Source: Epiperipatus broadwayi (Eukaryota > Onychophora > Udeonychophora > Euonychophora > Peripatidae). From it: 64,000 nt of DNA. The stretch's first letter is position 1. The number at the start of each line of letters is the position of its first letter. Of this stretch, positions 9,767 to 21,436 are shown piece after piece. Below the pieces are notes generated by a model that worked only from the letters and a program-made list of their open reading frames with translations, was not told the origin of the DNA and made no database searches. The position numbers were made by a program, and so were the translations under genes. The DNA lies in assembly GCA_028023455.1 (NCBI GenBank), contig JAQFVV010000020.1, positions 6,245,092-6,309,091 of the forward strand. Direction: 5' to 3'.

Positions 9767-11958
9767 TGTAACGAGCACAGATGTTCGTTACATTGTTGTT
9801 GTTTTTTATTTATTAAACATGAAAGTAAATTAAAAAGTTCGCATTTAAAAATTTTCTTTTAGAATTAAAAATTGAAATTAAATATCATCTTAAACTCGTA
9901 TATATTAAATCGCACAGATAAAAAAAATTATTAAAATAAAACTGTATTAAAAATAGAAAAGGTATTTTAAAACAAAAACTTAAAAAGATTTAGAGATAAA
10001 AATATATCTTTGATTTGGAAAACAGGTTAATTAATCAGAAATGGAAATGATTGTTAATTAGTTAAATGTAAACCAGCCTTGGGCATTTAAATGTAAAAAC
10101 ATCGGTCAGAGAGGAAAACAATAGAAACTTTTAGCAAATGAAATAAATCCATTGGGAAATCGGACCTCAACGAAAAGGATCATCGCATCGATGACATAAT
10201 GCCAAGTCAATCCTTCGAATAGGTATAAAAGGAAAATTTGGAAATTATTAATTAGTGAGAGGTAATGATTAATTACGATGTGAGAGATATGTGGTAGTGT
10301 GGAAGTGTAGAAGGGATTGAAACAGACGCACGATTCAATCCCTTCAGTTTTGCTAGGAAAGAAAGAGAAATGAACTATCGTTTTTCTACATTGAGGACCA
10401 GTTAAAACAACAACCTCCGGATGGATAAATAAATCAGCCAACAGAATATCAATCTTAGGACGACGTGGGAATTCACGTTCATGGCAAGCAACGGATAAAG
10501 AGGAACTGTTTTAAACCGTAAGAACTGTATAAATAATGAACATTAAATTAAACTTTCCAGAGTTAAATGATTGCAATATTATCCTATCTGACCAACTTAG
10601 TTTATTAATAATGTTATTTGATGTATTTCTTTTTTATATATTTATGTAAAATCATTTCCATTTATTTATTTTTTGTTCTTTAAGTTTTATCATGATTTTT
10701 TTTGTTTTTCTTTAAGTTAAATTATATAAATGTTAAACTTAGGTCGGGCGTGAATGGCTGTATAGATTTGTAAAGTTATATTAAGGGAGGGTAATCTTAG
10801 GTCATTTGTTTCGTGGTTAAATTGGGTCAATGGATTGGATATATTGGTGTGATTAGTAGATGTAATATTGATTCGCTACGGGCAGAATCGCTTCATACGC
10901 CGCACACTTCCGTTTGCCTATGGAAGGAATTATAAGTCGGATACCGCAGTTCCTTTCTATGGAGTTTTTTGTTTTATTGCTCTTCTTTGCAGATAGATGT
11001 AATATTCCTATCTCATAAGAGGCAATTTCTTCTCTTAACCTTTTGTGCTGCCGTATTTTATTACATTGAATACATCGATATATCAGATGAATTGATGCCA
11101 GTTTGACTACGAATTTTAGCCTAAGGTTAAATAGGGATAGAATGTTTATTTGCAAAAGCAAATTTATCTGGTCTATTCATACTCGACCCTAAATAAAAAT
11201 GCATTAAATTTAAGTTTATAGACGCTTGCATGGATTGTTTATTGGTTAACTATGTTTTGCGTTTCCATATTTGATCAAAATATATAGACATTCGATAAAT
11301 AATGATACCTTACGGTGAGTATCTAAAATGTATTTATTCGGATGTCTTTTAAGTTATTGGTGACAATGCAAGTATCTTATGGTGAATACTATTGGGTTAC
11401 GTATAAATTTCCCTCCGCAATTGTCAGTAATCAATAATTTTGTATTTTGATCGTTTATGTTTACTTTGAAATGTTTTTGACCGTGAAATCTATGTAACCG
11501 ATCTATATTCAACATTATAAACAAGCTTTCATAAATTTATCTGTGCGAACTTAATTAAAATGTAAAATTAGAATGTAATAGTAATTAAATGTAAATTAAA
11601 GTCAAAAATCAAAGTTAAAAAATAATGTTAAATGTTAAAATGTAAAACTAATACTAAAATAATTTTAAATCTTATATATATGTGCAGAAATAAATGTTTG
11701 TATGCTAATTACTGGCAGTGGCTTATTTTATTTATTTTTTAATGTTGAAATCTAATTAGATAAGATATGATATTATTAAATCTCTGCTACTCCCTGAGCT
11801 AGTGACGTTGGGCTAACGACCGGAACCAAAATATTTAAAAAAAAATTTTTTTTTTGACTTATGTATTTGCCTACTTTATAAATTTTTCTAGGTTCAAATG
11901 CCTAGATGGCGCCCCGTAGTGCAGATATACGTTAAGTCTCCTTTTCCGGATCGTTACA
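9767..11958. mobile_element. LTR-like unit (candidate solo LTR), TG...CA with 4-bp duplication
   Basis: The unit starts TGTAACGAGCACAG and ends CCGGATCGTTACA, giving an 8-bp terminal inverted repeat (TGTAACGA/TCGTTACA). ATAT lies on each side, a plausible 4-bp target duplication although the flanks are TA-rich. Inside are a good TATA box (GGTATAAAAGG at 10222-10232) and an AATAAA at 11689-11694, as expected of an LTR carrying a promoter and a polyadenylation signal. Base composition is more balanced than the flanks. No gag-pol frame is present and I found no second LTR. At about 2.2 kb it is long for an LTR, so a non-autonomous DNA element remains possible. The small frames at 10106-10441 and 10853-11161 are not supported as genes. 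Confidence 0.45.
10222..10232 (+). promoter_or_regulatory. TATA-box motif inside the LTR-like unit
   Basis: GGTATAAAAGG is a near-ideal TATA box and one of few G/C-flanked ones in this AT-rich window. Its role as the LTR promoter is inferred from position only. Confidence 0.35.
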
Positions 11959-13439
11959 ATATACATATGTTAATCTAATAAAGATGTGCTTTAATTAGCC
12001 CTATGAGAACAGCTATATCATAACATATTCTAAATAATAAACACACATGAAATATTTATTTTACAGATAAGAAATTTACGAGAAATTAATATTTTAACAA
12101 CAATTATTCCATTTAATAGTAATAAAAAAGTTAATAACACAAATTAAATTTTTCTAGGCCCTCATATTTACAAACGTACACAATCAAGAAATTATTTTAA
12201 AATGGATTGGAAAAATTAATCAACCATATAATGATTTAATTTTACTCTACTTAAATTCATTTAATTCTCCTCAACTTGATTGATTCATGGCTCCAGGGTT
12301 AATAATTCCATATTAATAATCCTATAATATAAAAAAACAAAAGTTACTTTTTATACCAATAGACTTAGATTTCCATTACTAAAATGTTAATAAAATATTA
12401 GACTAAAATTTAATTAAAAAAGAAGTCTTTTCACAAAACTAAATCAATTTTATCAATTATTAGAAATGTTAAAAATTATTCAAAAATAAATCAATTGAAA
12501 CAATCTTAACCAAAATTTGTTGGGCTCAACATTTATGCAGTGTTTTTCTTCTGTCATTTAGAACATTTGATATTTCAAGTTAATATTAAATAGATCTCTA
12601 TTATTGATGTGACATAAATTTGTTTTCACTGTTCTGACTTTACTTACTCTTACAGCTTATTTAATGATGGAGAACCTCAGGTAGATGTTTAATATATGTT
12701 ATTTTCCTTCCTTGGTACACATTAATTCTTTCTGTCAGTGTCTTATTTCTTCCCCGACAATTTTCATCAGGCATTGTAAACATTTGTCAAACAATACTGT
12801 CATTAGTAGGTATAACTTTGACATTTACTTAAGACAACACTTTGGGGATACTTTGTCTACATCATAGAAAGACAGGAAAAACACCCTAACAGAATCTACT
12901 CAGTCATATTAGATATATGTGAATACAATTATCTAAAATTTATCAACACCAGTTTCTAATTGATAAGCCATCAGGAAGTGAAAAGAATAGTTCTAGATGA
13001 TTAAAGATGAATTTAACCTTCATATTAACTTGGAGGTAATAAAAATGCATTTTTTTGTAGTTGATTAGAAACAGTTAAAATTTCAACAGTGATAATTAAA
13101 TAAGATGAAAAAATGAACCTTTTACGCATTTCTCTCATTATTTGATGGATTGTCTGCCTTCACTTTTTTATTAATTAACATTAAAATTTTTGACAATAAT
13201 TAATTTTATTTTGATTCATAGCACAAAAGGTTTACCTTAATTGCTTTACTGACTTCCCCAAATAAACTTGTTGATGGTTTTAACCCACTCTAATACCATT
13301 GGTTTTTACATTACTATAGTGTTTTTACACTTATTTTAAAGCTTAAAAAGTACCGTAAAATGCTGTCCTCTCTTGAATTATTTTACAAGTAAAAAATCAA
13401 TAATATCATAATTTGAAACTACAACAATGGGAGAAGTCA
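11959..13439. other. AT-rich spacer
   Basis: I see no gene. A slightly richer patch at 12540-12890 contains scattered short open frames only, including a 60-codon one at 12685 without coding character. Confidence 0.4.
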
Positions 13440-13915
13440 GGCTTTCCTAGATGCTAATTGGTTGGTTTTTATTTCAACAAAAGAAGAGCACCTGTCAATA
13501 ATTTTCACCACTCGAACATCTTTGTTTTGATTTTGAAAACAAAAATGAATGTTTTAGAATGTTTTTTACATATTATAAATTATTTGATAAAATATGCTGA
13601 AAATAAAATTATTTTAGAAAAATAGTTTAGATTTTAGTAAAAATTCTTTACTTTTATATGAATGTAAATTGAAAAAGAAACTAAAGCTAACAACAATTTT
13701 GACATTTGTCAACTGTTTTCATTGCTCCAAGCTCTTTATTTGATTTTCAAACAAAAATTAATGTTTTAGAGTATTTGGTTGGTATTTTTTACATATTATA
13801 AATTATCTTGATAAAATATGCTGGAAATATAATTATTTTAAAAAAATAGTAAGATTTTAATAAAAAAAATTCTACTTTTATAGGAACATAAAATGAGAAA
13901 GATAATTACTGACAT
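13440..13915 (+). repeat. Tandem duplication, period about 220 bp
   Basis: Two copies share a TTTGATTTTNAAACAAAAAT block (13525 and 13739), followed by ACATATTATAAATTAT and GATAAAATATGCTG (about 13569-13600 and 13789-13825). Each ends in a CTTTTATA segment. Copies differ by small indels. Non-coding. Confidence 0.65.
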
Positions 13916-14559
13916 ACTAAACATTTTCTAATAAGTTATGAACATTTTTTTGAGGTTCTCCACTATAAAATATTTTTATAATTATAAATAAAAATTTATT
14001 TTTGAAAAAAACTTTTGTTCACTTTCATATTCTGACAAATTATTAATTTGCTTTTTACAAATGAAACTAAAATAAATATAATATTAAAAGAAATATATTT
14101 TTACTGCTGATTCTGTAATTGACCAATCAAAAGTTTAGAACTTTAATTCACTAGGCCAATAGGAAATTGTACAATTAACTAGCAGCAAAGTAGTTAAAAC
14201 TAGTTATGCTATTATTAAAGCTTAATCTTAACCTTCTCTTAGTTTTTGTGTTTATAATTATCAAGTTCTATTTGTAACCACAACATTGACATTACAGTAT
14301 ACAATGCTTCCAGTTGTGCCTTTACATTACAGTGAATATATTTCCACTGATGAATTTGAAATCAATGTATGCATTATAATACATTTTGAATAAAGACATG
14401 TGTGTTATCCAACTCTGACTACACACAGTGACTTCAAATGTGAATATTCAATTCTTACCTATAATGGCTGTATGTTTGTGGAAAATGCATTTTTATGTAT
14501 AGTTATTTATTCTAGCATAATGTAATATCAGTTAAGATTCCTTTTTTAAAAAAAATCAG

Positions 14560-14647
14560 GTTGTCACTCTAAAATGTTTTGACGATCCACAAATGACCAT
14601 AATTGGCATCTTGCCCATTCCTCCTGCATATGAATACAGAGGTGAAT
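14560..14647 (+). other. Exon-like island, unassigned
   Basis: After a pyrimidine/A stretch ending in AATCAG (acceptor-like, AG at 14558-14559), one frame reads VVTLKCFDDPQMTIIGILP and continues with IPPAYEYRGE to a donor-like GTAAGA at 14648. Base composition is clearly more balanced than the surroundings, and residue use looks protein-like. No neighbouring exon is recognised on either side, and I do not recognise the peptide. It may be a real host exon, a pseudogene piece or chance. Confidence 0.25.
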
Positions 14648-14942
14648 GTAAGAGAGGAAGAATGGAAGGTATGCATGTGAAATAATATTTTTTATTAATA
14701 ATTATTCACATATTCTTCTGCCAGAATTTATATAAATTTTTAAATATTTGTAAAATATTAATCTGAGTTACATGAATTTAAAGTCTTCCTTTTTTAGACA
14801 ATTAAAGGGCAGCCATTGTGGCATTACAATGACATACACAAATTATAACTCTCCCAGACATGCATTAATGAAAAAATTAAATAGTTAAAACAAATCAAGC
14901 TAAAATCTGTTATGTGAATACATGTAATACATATATATTTTA

Positions 14943-16075
14943 ACTTTATGCTCTCATTTCCAAATATTTAAGATTTGCCTATACATAAATGTTTAGATTA
15001 AAAAGATAGAGTAGATCTGGTGTCTGAACCTTCATAGCACCTCTCTGAGGAATGCCAAAGCATGAAACCATGGTCAGAGGATTGGGGAGGGGGACTTGAC
15101 AGAGATATTTTAAATGCTTTCTCTAGCTAAGCATTTATCACAAAGATTGTTGAGGAATTGGCAATTCTCATTGTTTATAGAGTGGATTCATTTTGAATTC
15201 ATTCTATTTTTTCAAAAGACTTTATCTTGTGTTTGGAAAGGAGAGTATTCTTTAGAAGTGTTTACAAGTTTACAGTGCTGGGTAGTGGAGTGATACCTAA
15301 TGATTGTTATAGATTAAAACAGCACCATATAAATAAATAACTTATATATATATATATATACGGCGGTTTTGGTATAGCGCCATCTTTTGGACATATATAT
15401 ATATATGGTTAGTATTGCAACTAATACAGACATGCCATAAATTGTGAAAAATCCACAAATCCCCAAAATTAAAATGTAGCAAAAGAAATTAAAAGTGATT
15501 AATTAATATCTTCACACTCTCATTTCCAAATGCTTAAGATTTGCTATACATATATATTTAGATTAAAAAGGTAGAGTGGATTCCTTCTATCTTTTCAAAA
15601 GAGTTTATCTTGTCTTTGGAAAGGAGAGTATTCCTTAAAAAGTATTTATCAGTTTACAGTGCATGTTATAGTGGAGTGATCCCTAATGATTGTTACAGAT
15701 TAAAACATAGTGCTATATAAATAAATAACTCATTATATATGTTTAATAATACTAACATGCTTTAATTGTAAAAAATTTACAAATGTCAATCAATTAAAAC
15801 ATAGTAAATGGAATTAAAAGTGATTAATTAATATCTTCATACTCTCATTTCCAAATGCTTAAGATTTGCTATACATATATGTTTAGATTAAAAAGGTAGA
15901 GTGGATTCATTCTATCTTTTCAAAAGACTTCATTTATGTTTGGAAAGTAGAGTATGCCTTAAAAGTATTTATTAGTTTACAGCACGTTGTAGTGGAGAGA
16001 TACCTAATGATTGTTATAGATTAAAACATAGCATTATATAAATAAATAACTCATTATATATATATGTTTAACTAT
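14943..16075 (+). repeat. Three tandem copies of a unit of about 330 bp
   Basis: Units begin with CTCTCATTTCCAAAT at about 14949, 15519 and 15842. They carry TTAGATTAAAAAGGTAGAGT, GGAAAGGAGAGTATTCCTTA, TAGTGGAGTGATACCTAATG and ATATAAATAAATAACTCATT in the same order. The first copy has an extra segment at about 15015-15185 that the others lack. A palindromic (TA)n flanks GGCGGTTTTGGTATAGCGCC at about 15361. No coding capacity; it is a small satellite-like array. Confidence 0.75.
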
Positions 16076-16397
16076 ACTTAATGTATAAACAAAAAGACTT
16101 CAATTCTATGTTAAAAACTTATTTTCATTATTTTTTTTTTTTTTAAGAATAAGCTTAATTTCTTTAAATAAAATGGTTCTATGAATATTAAACTTTGACA
16201 ACACATTCTTTTTTTTTTTAAATTTCTCTGATGTAATATTTTACTAATCCTGACAGTTTCTTTTATCAGTGAAACTTTAATTTAATAATCATAATTTCTT
16301 TGTTGCTGAATTATGCAGACATTTGGGAAATTTGTATAATTTAAAAATTGCTTTAATTTCTTTACAAAAATCAAATCAAAAACAAAATATCATTCAA

Positions 16398-16489
16398 GTG
16401 TTGGTGGCCTAGTGGTTAGCATAGCTGCCTTCCAAGCAGCTGTACCGGGTTTGCTTGCCAGTCAACACATTTGACTTATGAAAAAAAAA
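16398..16489 (+). mobile_element. tRNA-derived SINE copy
   Basis: The tRNA-like head GGTGGCCTAGTGGTTAGCAT is a good A box region, a decayed B box GGGTTTGCTTGCC follows, then a tail ATTTGACTTATGA with an A9 run. Head and tail match the other SINEs in the window. I could not see a convincing target duplication. Confidence 0.65.
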
Positions 16490-17334
16490 TGATAATATAT
16501 TTTTTTCTTTTTTCATGTAAAAATTGCTCTACATTTTATTTTTCATTTATTATTGAAAATAAACTTTTAGAGTAGACTGTAATTTTTAATTCTGGTCTAT
16601 TCATAGAAGTGGAAAATTTGTATGTCTTATCACTTTACCTTTTATTTATATCTATTAAAGAAATTGTAATATGATATTAGAAATTTATTATTGTATGAAA
16701 ATTGCAACTTTCTATACAATTTTTTTTCAGAAACAAAAATATGACTTATTCTTTACTAAAAGTGTGTTCTCATTAGTAAATGAACCACATATATTTTATA
16801 TATAGAAGCAGCTTATTATGACAAAATTATAAATTATTACATCAGTGAAGATTTTAAAAAAACCTAAAACACATATTTATAAAGAAAGTAAAGTTACTCT
16901 TAAACTGAGTGAAAATTTCAATTTTTTTTAAGTAATTTTAAAAACAAAAAAAATGACATTTTATATTAAAATTTAATTTCCAAAAAAAGTTTACAAAATA
17001 CGCTTAGTGTTAATGTCTGTACAATATTACATCAGATTCTTTATGTAACATAATCATTATTATCTAACACTTTTTGTTATTTATATGTGTATAAATATAT
17101 ATTTATTCATAATTCTAGAATCCAAAATCAAAAAGTTGAAAATTGTATATTAAAAGTTGTTTTTTTAATACATAAAATGGTATCAATTTTTATCTTTACA
17201 CAAGATTACATAATCAATTGATCATAGAATTGTAAGTTTGAATAAATATATTTCCTCTTTATAAAAAAGTTAAATTGTTAAAAAATCATATCAGTTTGTA
17301 AGTTATTTATTTTAAAAATATATTTATTGTACAG
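16490..17334. other. AT-rich spacer
   Basis: Low-complexity DNA with long A/T runs. Nothing recognised. Confidence 0.4.
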
Positions 17335-17339
17335 ATGAA

Positions 17340-17640
17340 TAATAAATGCACTTTGTTAATGTTGGCTCATCCATTGCTGGCATTGGTCTGGAAGATGTAT
17401 ACCAGAGCCATTCTCTGCACTATCAGGTTGATAAATGAGTACATACATTCCATTTTGTTGATATTGACCATCCCTTTTAAGGTTGGCCCAATAATGCTAA
17501 CTTATCAGCTGGGATACATGTAGTGTGAAATCAATGCCTCTCTAGTAGAATCCAGCATGTTGCATCAAAGACTACTTCAGTTACGATACACTAAAATGTG
17601 GATATATCAGGTCCAATATTTATGTAGAGTCTGTGGGCCA
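17340..17640 (-). other. Composition-shifted island of unknown origin
   Basis: Less A/T-rich than its surroundings. On the minus strand one frame reads QNGMYVLIYQPDSAENGSG and continues HLPDQCQQW before a stop near 17360; a stop also precedes it. On the plus strand a 62-codon frame (17335-17523) is open but looks like a shadow. This may be a fragment of an old element or an exon. I recognise no domain. Confidence 0.2.
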
Positions 17641-18089
17641 TACTAGTAGGCTCCATGTATTAATAAATAAAAATCTAGAGGATAATATGATGCTAAATGT
17701 TTATCTTTAAAATATGACAAAACAAAAATAATTTTCATGAAGTAATCATTTTCATAACACCCTACCAATATTTCGAAAAAAGTTTGCAAAGAATATTAAA
17801 TTATTATATATTTTTATCACTTAAAAATAAAAAAAATTAAATAAATGTAAGTACGTAGTAAATTTAGATGTGCTTTTTTTTTATTTAATTATTTTTTTGT
17901 AGGCAATTCTAGTAATTATTAATAAAAATTATGCAGCTTTTTATAATGCTGCATTTGAATTTCTACCTCTTACCAATGCAACAATTTTCATAATCAAGTA
18001 AATATAAGTAATGAAGTTAAATTCATTTATTTTCGTTTTTTAATAAATTATTTATTTAAAGAATATTTACTAATAAGTTATGTTTAAAG

Positions 18090-18189
18090 CCAATAAACAT
18101 CACATGATCACCACCTCTTATGCTTTTGTATAACTGTTGTTAAAACTGTGTGTGGCAATATATATAGTGAGTTTTGCCTGTTTTAACAA
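18090..18189 (+). mobile_element. H1 hairpin element, copy C (internally deleted)
   Basis: The head CATCACATGATCACCACCTC matches the heads of copies B and E, and the tail is GTGAGTTTTGCCTGTTTTAA. Most of the hairpin is missing. It is flanked by AAGTTATGTTTAAAG (18075-18089) and AAGTTATGTTGAAG (18190-18203), an imperfect direct repeat of 14-15 bp. Confidence 0.65.
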
Positions 18190-18729
18190 AAGTTATGTTG
18201 AAGTTATGCTAATGAATTAATTTTATTTTTAAATATCTAACATTTTACCCAAATAATTATTGTTTTCTTCGAGTAATTTCTATCTTTCAGAAAATTTTTT
18301 GAATCCAAACTTAAATTTGAATTCAGGTTTTAGATTAATGGTAATCTACCTAATAATCTAAAATATATGTTTACATTTTTACATTAAAATCTTTGCTTTA
18401 ATATCTATATTAATTAAATGTACACTTATGAAAATATTTTATTAAAGACGAAATGGTAAATTAGCTTATGTGAATACTTTGTTTGATGAGATTTAAAATC
18501 AATTTTCACAATGACAAATACTAAACTGAACCTAAATCTTTTCCCTTTTCAAAAGTTTTTAAAATAAATTATAATCGATTTTTTTTGCTTCCATTTGGTT
18601 TGAGAATAATTAAACTTTTTAAATTATAACACATATGGTATAAACATTTATTTTTTATACGACTTAATGAATTAATCTACAAGCTCTTTATACACCATTA
18701 TTGATCATTTATTTACTTACAATATGGGT

Positions 18730-19059
18730 CAATTTGATTTTTAAGGGGGGCAATTCGAGAATAAGTTATTAACAATGATTTTGAAAGCTAAGAAATTTTT
18801 TTAAATTTTCCTCCTTCCATACCATTTTCTTCTCAGTGTTTTTTCTGTTTGGATAACCTTTACTCTTTATTTCTCTATTGTTATTTGGAGCAAATTAAAT
18901 GGCTTGAAACCTTTCATGAATAGCCTTTTAGGCTTCCTCCACATTAATAAGAGTTGACTTTTTGAATGATAAAAATTATATGTCACCGCATGGAGAGGCA
19001 TCAGGGTTTTAGACATACTCGCTTGGGGCATAATCAAAAAAAAGGTTGGGAAACATTAG
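18730..19059 (+). mobile_element. hAT-like non-autonomous element, right end visible
   Basis: The segment ends AAAAAAAAGGTTGGGAAACA. Its reverse complement (TGTTTCCCAACC then a T-run) has the layout of hAT terminal repeats (CAGNGGTTCCCAACCTTTTT type). The same end recurs at 38476-38493. The left end is not defined; GGGGGG followed by CAATTCGAGA at 18747 may be internal. The 78-codon frame at 18966-19202 has no coding character. Confidence 0.4.
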
Positions 19060-20030
19060 TATTGTTATTATTAATCTACTTAATGAAAGGTCAATATATC
19101 TCTATTGATATTCGTATTACTATTACGATTGTTCAACCCTATATATATATAGGGAGAGATTATATAATTTATTTTTTTAAAACTTTATTTAAAAATCAAT
19201 AAATGTTTTTATATAAATTTGTCAACATTTTTTATTATTATTTATTTCATTTTTTTTTTAAAAAAAAAAAAAAGACATTTTATTATAAAAAATAATAACA
19301 ATTTTCATAATAAATATTGTTATCGTTTAAAAAAAATACAAAATAACTAAAAACATTATTTATTGCTATTTTTATTATGTATAGTTTTTATTTAGTTTCC
19401 AATAACCAATATATTATTCTAAAAGGAAAAAAAAATTCTACTATTTTAATATAATTTATATTCAGTTAAAATATTGAGTTAATCATTTTTATAAGAAATT
19501 ATTTCTCTCATTTAATATATAATGCGAGCATGTAATGATTTTATAAATCTTTTTTAAAGTGAAAATCAATGCGAAGCATAAACAAAGTATGTTTTATATA
19601 AACGCCATTCCTACAAAAAAATAATAATAATAAAACTTGCAAAACATCAACAATGGAGTAAGCCGGAAATTAATCAAATTGATTTTTAATTATGAAAAAC
19701 ACATTAAATTTTGTTTGCAAGAATTTTACTTATTTACATTTCTTTTAAAAAAGTTGTTTTATTTACAAAAAAAAAAAACAACAACTAAGTAAACGAAAGA
19801 TTTTTGATAGAGTAAAATTAATTGCTTAGGATGGCATGTGACATTTAAGCATCTATGTGACAATTTAACACAACTTAAATAAACCAAATAAAATAATAAT
19901 TTATTCAAGAACCTTTAATAAAAAAGTAACGATAGCACATTAACTACTAACAGAACTGGCATTAAGAAGTGTATATAAATGTCAATTATTTTATATAGCA
20001 TGATGTTTTTTACAAACTGTAATGTTTAAA
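19060..20030. other. AT-rich spacer with a diverged repeat piece
   Basis: Long A/T runs. GCATGTGACATTTAAGCATC near 19833 resembles TCATGTGATATTTGAGCATT near 52992, suggesting an old dispersed repeat. No gene seen. Confidence 0.35.
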
Positions 20031-20113
20031 CAGCATTAAACTGTTGCACATGCGCTTTAGATTTTAACTATAAAATGAATAAATACAAACACTTCAAACA
20101 CATGATAAAGTCA

Positions 20114-20357
20114 AGATATTATCATACTTGTAAGGATTATATTATTTTATTGTTTTTTATTACTATACAATTTTTTAAACTGTTGCACATGCGCTTTAGA
20201 TTTTAACTATAAAATGAATGGTTAAAATCTAAAGCGCATGTGCAACAATAAAATAATATAATCGTTAAAATCTAAAGCGCATGTGCAACAGTTTAAAAAA
20301 TTGTATAGTAATAAAAAACAATAAAATAATATAATCCTTACAAGTATGATAATATCT
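20114..20357. repeat. Perfect 94-bp inverted repeat with extra copies of its inner motif
   Basis: 20114-20207 and 20264-20357 are exact reverse complements over 94 bp, both arms ungapped. The innermost 25 bp of each arm (TTGCACATGCGCTTTAGATT then TTAAC) also occurs as a separate direct copy at about 20043 and an inverted copy at about 20222, so four copies lie in 320 bp. The arms can form a cruciform or an RNA hairpin. Perfect identity implies a recent event or ongoing homogenisation. No coding capacity. Confidence 0.9.
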
Positions 20358-20689
20358 TTTAAAATTCCAATTATGAAAAACTGTAGAAAATTGTAGAATT
20401 ATTATAATATTAAAAAAAAAAAACATGTAAAAGAGAAAACTTATAGAAGAACTGTGTATCAAATGTATAAATAATAAAAATATTTCAAACAGTTGGCAGA
20501 ATACAATAATAATGATATTGATACTTAAGAAAAGTGAGATGAAAAATATTAAAATTCCAGATCTATCAGTTTTTGGTCACTTTTACATAAGATCATTTCT
20601 ATAATCTTTGTATTTGTAGAGAACTGTGGACTTAAATCAATAAAAATATGCTAGATATAAAAATAATTATAGCACAGTATATCCCATTT

Positions 20690-21430
20690 AAGTTTTAAAA
20701 TCAATGAATATGGATGCCATTATGTTTTGAATTTGTAGATTGTAAAAAGTCATTTCATTCTATAAGCATTTCATAAGTAATTAAAGCTTTGGACCATGAT
20801 AATATAGATTTAGCTCTGAATAGTTTAAAAAAGATGAATTAAAATAAAAAGCTAATTGGAGATTAGTTATACCCTTTACATTTTGCAAACAAGGTAGTTG
20901 TTTTTGAAAATAATGCTTCAGAGTTTCACAAAATTTATAAGAACCATCACATTAGAGTAAAAAAATAGGATTAAGATGCTATGAGTAAAAAAAGTCATGC
21001 TTAATGATTTTTAAAGAAGAAGAAAAAAAGATAAATAAATAATAAATTAAATGTTAGCAACTATAAACATTTTGATCAGAATATTAATACAAATAAAAAC
21101 ATAATGGATAGAATTAATCATAGAATTTAATTTAGATGAAGTAATTTTGACAGAAATAACAATATTAAAAAAAATGTGTTTATTTATTTGGCTGAAAATA
21201 AAAAAATTAATAAATATTTTTATTTTCTTATGGATCAGATATGGATCAGAGATTTAGACATTTAATATAATAGTCTCTAGGCACACAACAAAGTATGGAG
21301 ATAGCTATGTTGAGGAACATGAAAAAAAATTGAAATATATGGGATGGAAAAAAAAATAGATATCAATGACAGACAATAGTTGCATAATTGAAATTTTATA
21401 TTGGATCTCAAATGAATGTCAAAAACTTAG
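20690..21430 (+). mobile_element. Decayed RTE LINE fragment, plus strand
   Basis: Translated pieces in order match the RTE reverse transcriptase at 26832-28253: a CFEFVDCKKSFHSI block (20732) against CLGFVDYEKAFDSVN, ALDHDNIDLAL (20796), FANKVVVFENNASEF (20884, around the FADD catalytic block, itself lost), MDRINHRI (21105) and YGSD (21232). Stops and indels break every frame. It ends where the foldback structure begins at about 21437. Confidence 0.65.
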
Positions 21431-21436
21431 AAAAAG

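Noticed and set aside
10106-11161. Two minus-strand frames of 111 and 102 codons
   Set aside because: Both fall in the LTR-like unit, lack domains and show no codon-like composition.
11909-11916. TGGCGCC as a tRNA primer-binding site
   Set aside because: It resembles a lysine-tRNA primer site, but it lies inside the LTR-like unit, before its CA end, and no coding region follows.
12120-12310. Possible mitochondrial DNA insertion
   Set aside because: Some words looked mitochondrial, but no mitochondrial gene segment could be read.
15340-15406. Bidirectional terminator or cruciform at GGCGGTTTTGGTATAGCGCC
   Set aside because: The symmetry comes from TA microsatellites on both sides; the centre itself pairs poorly.
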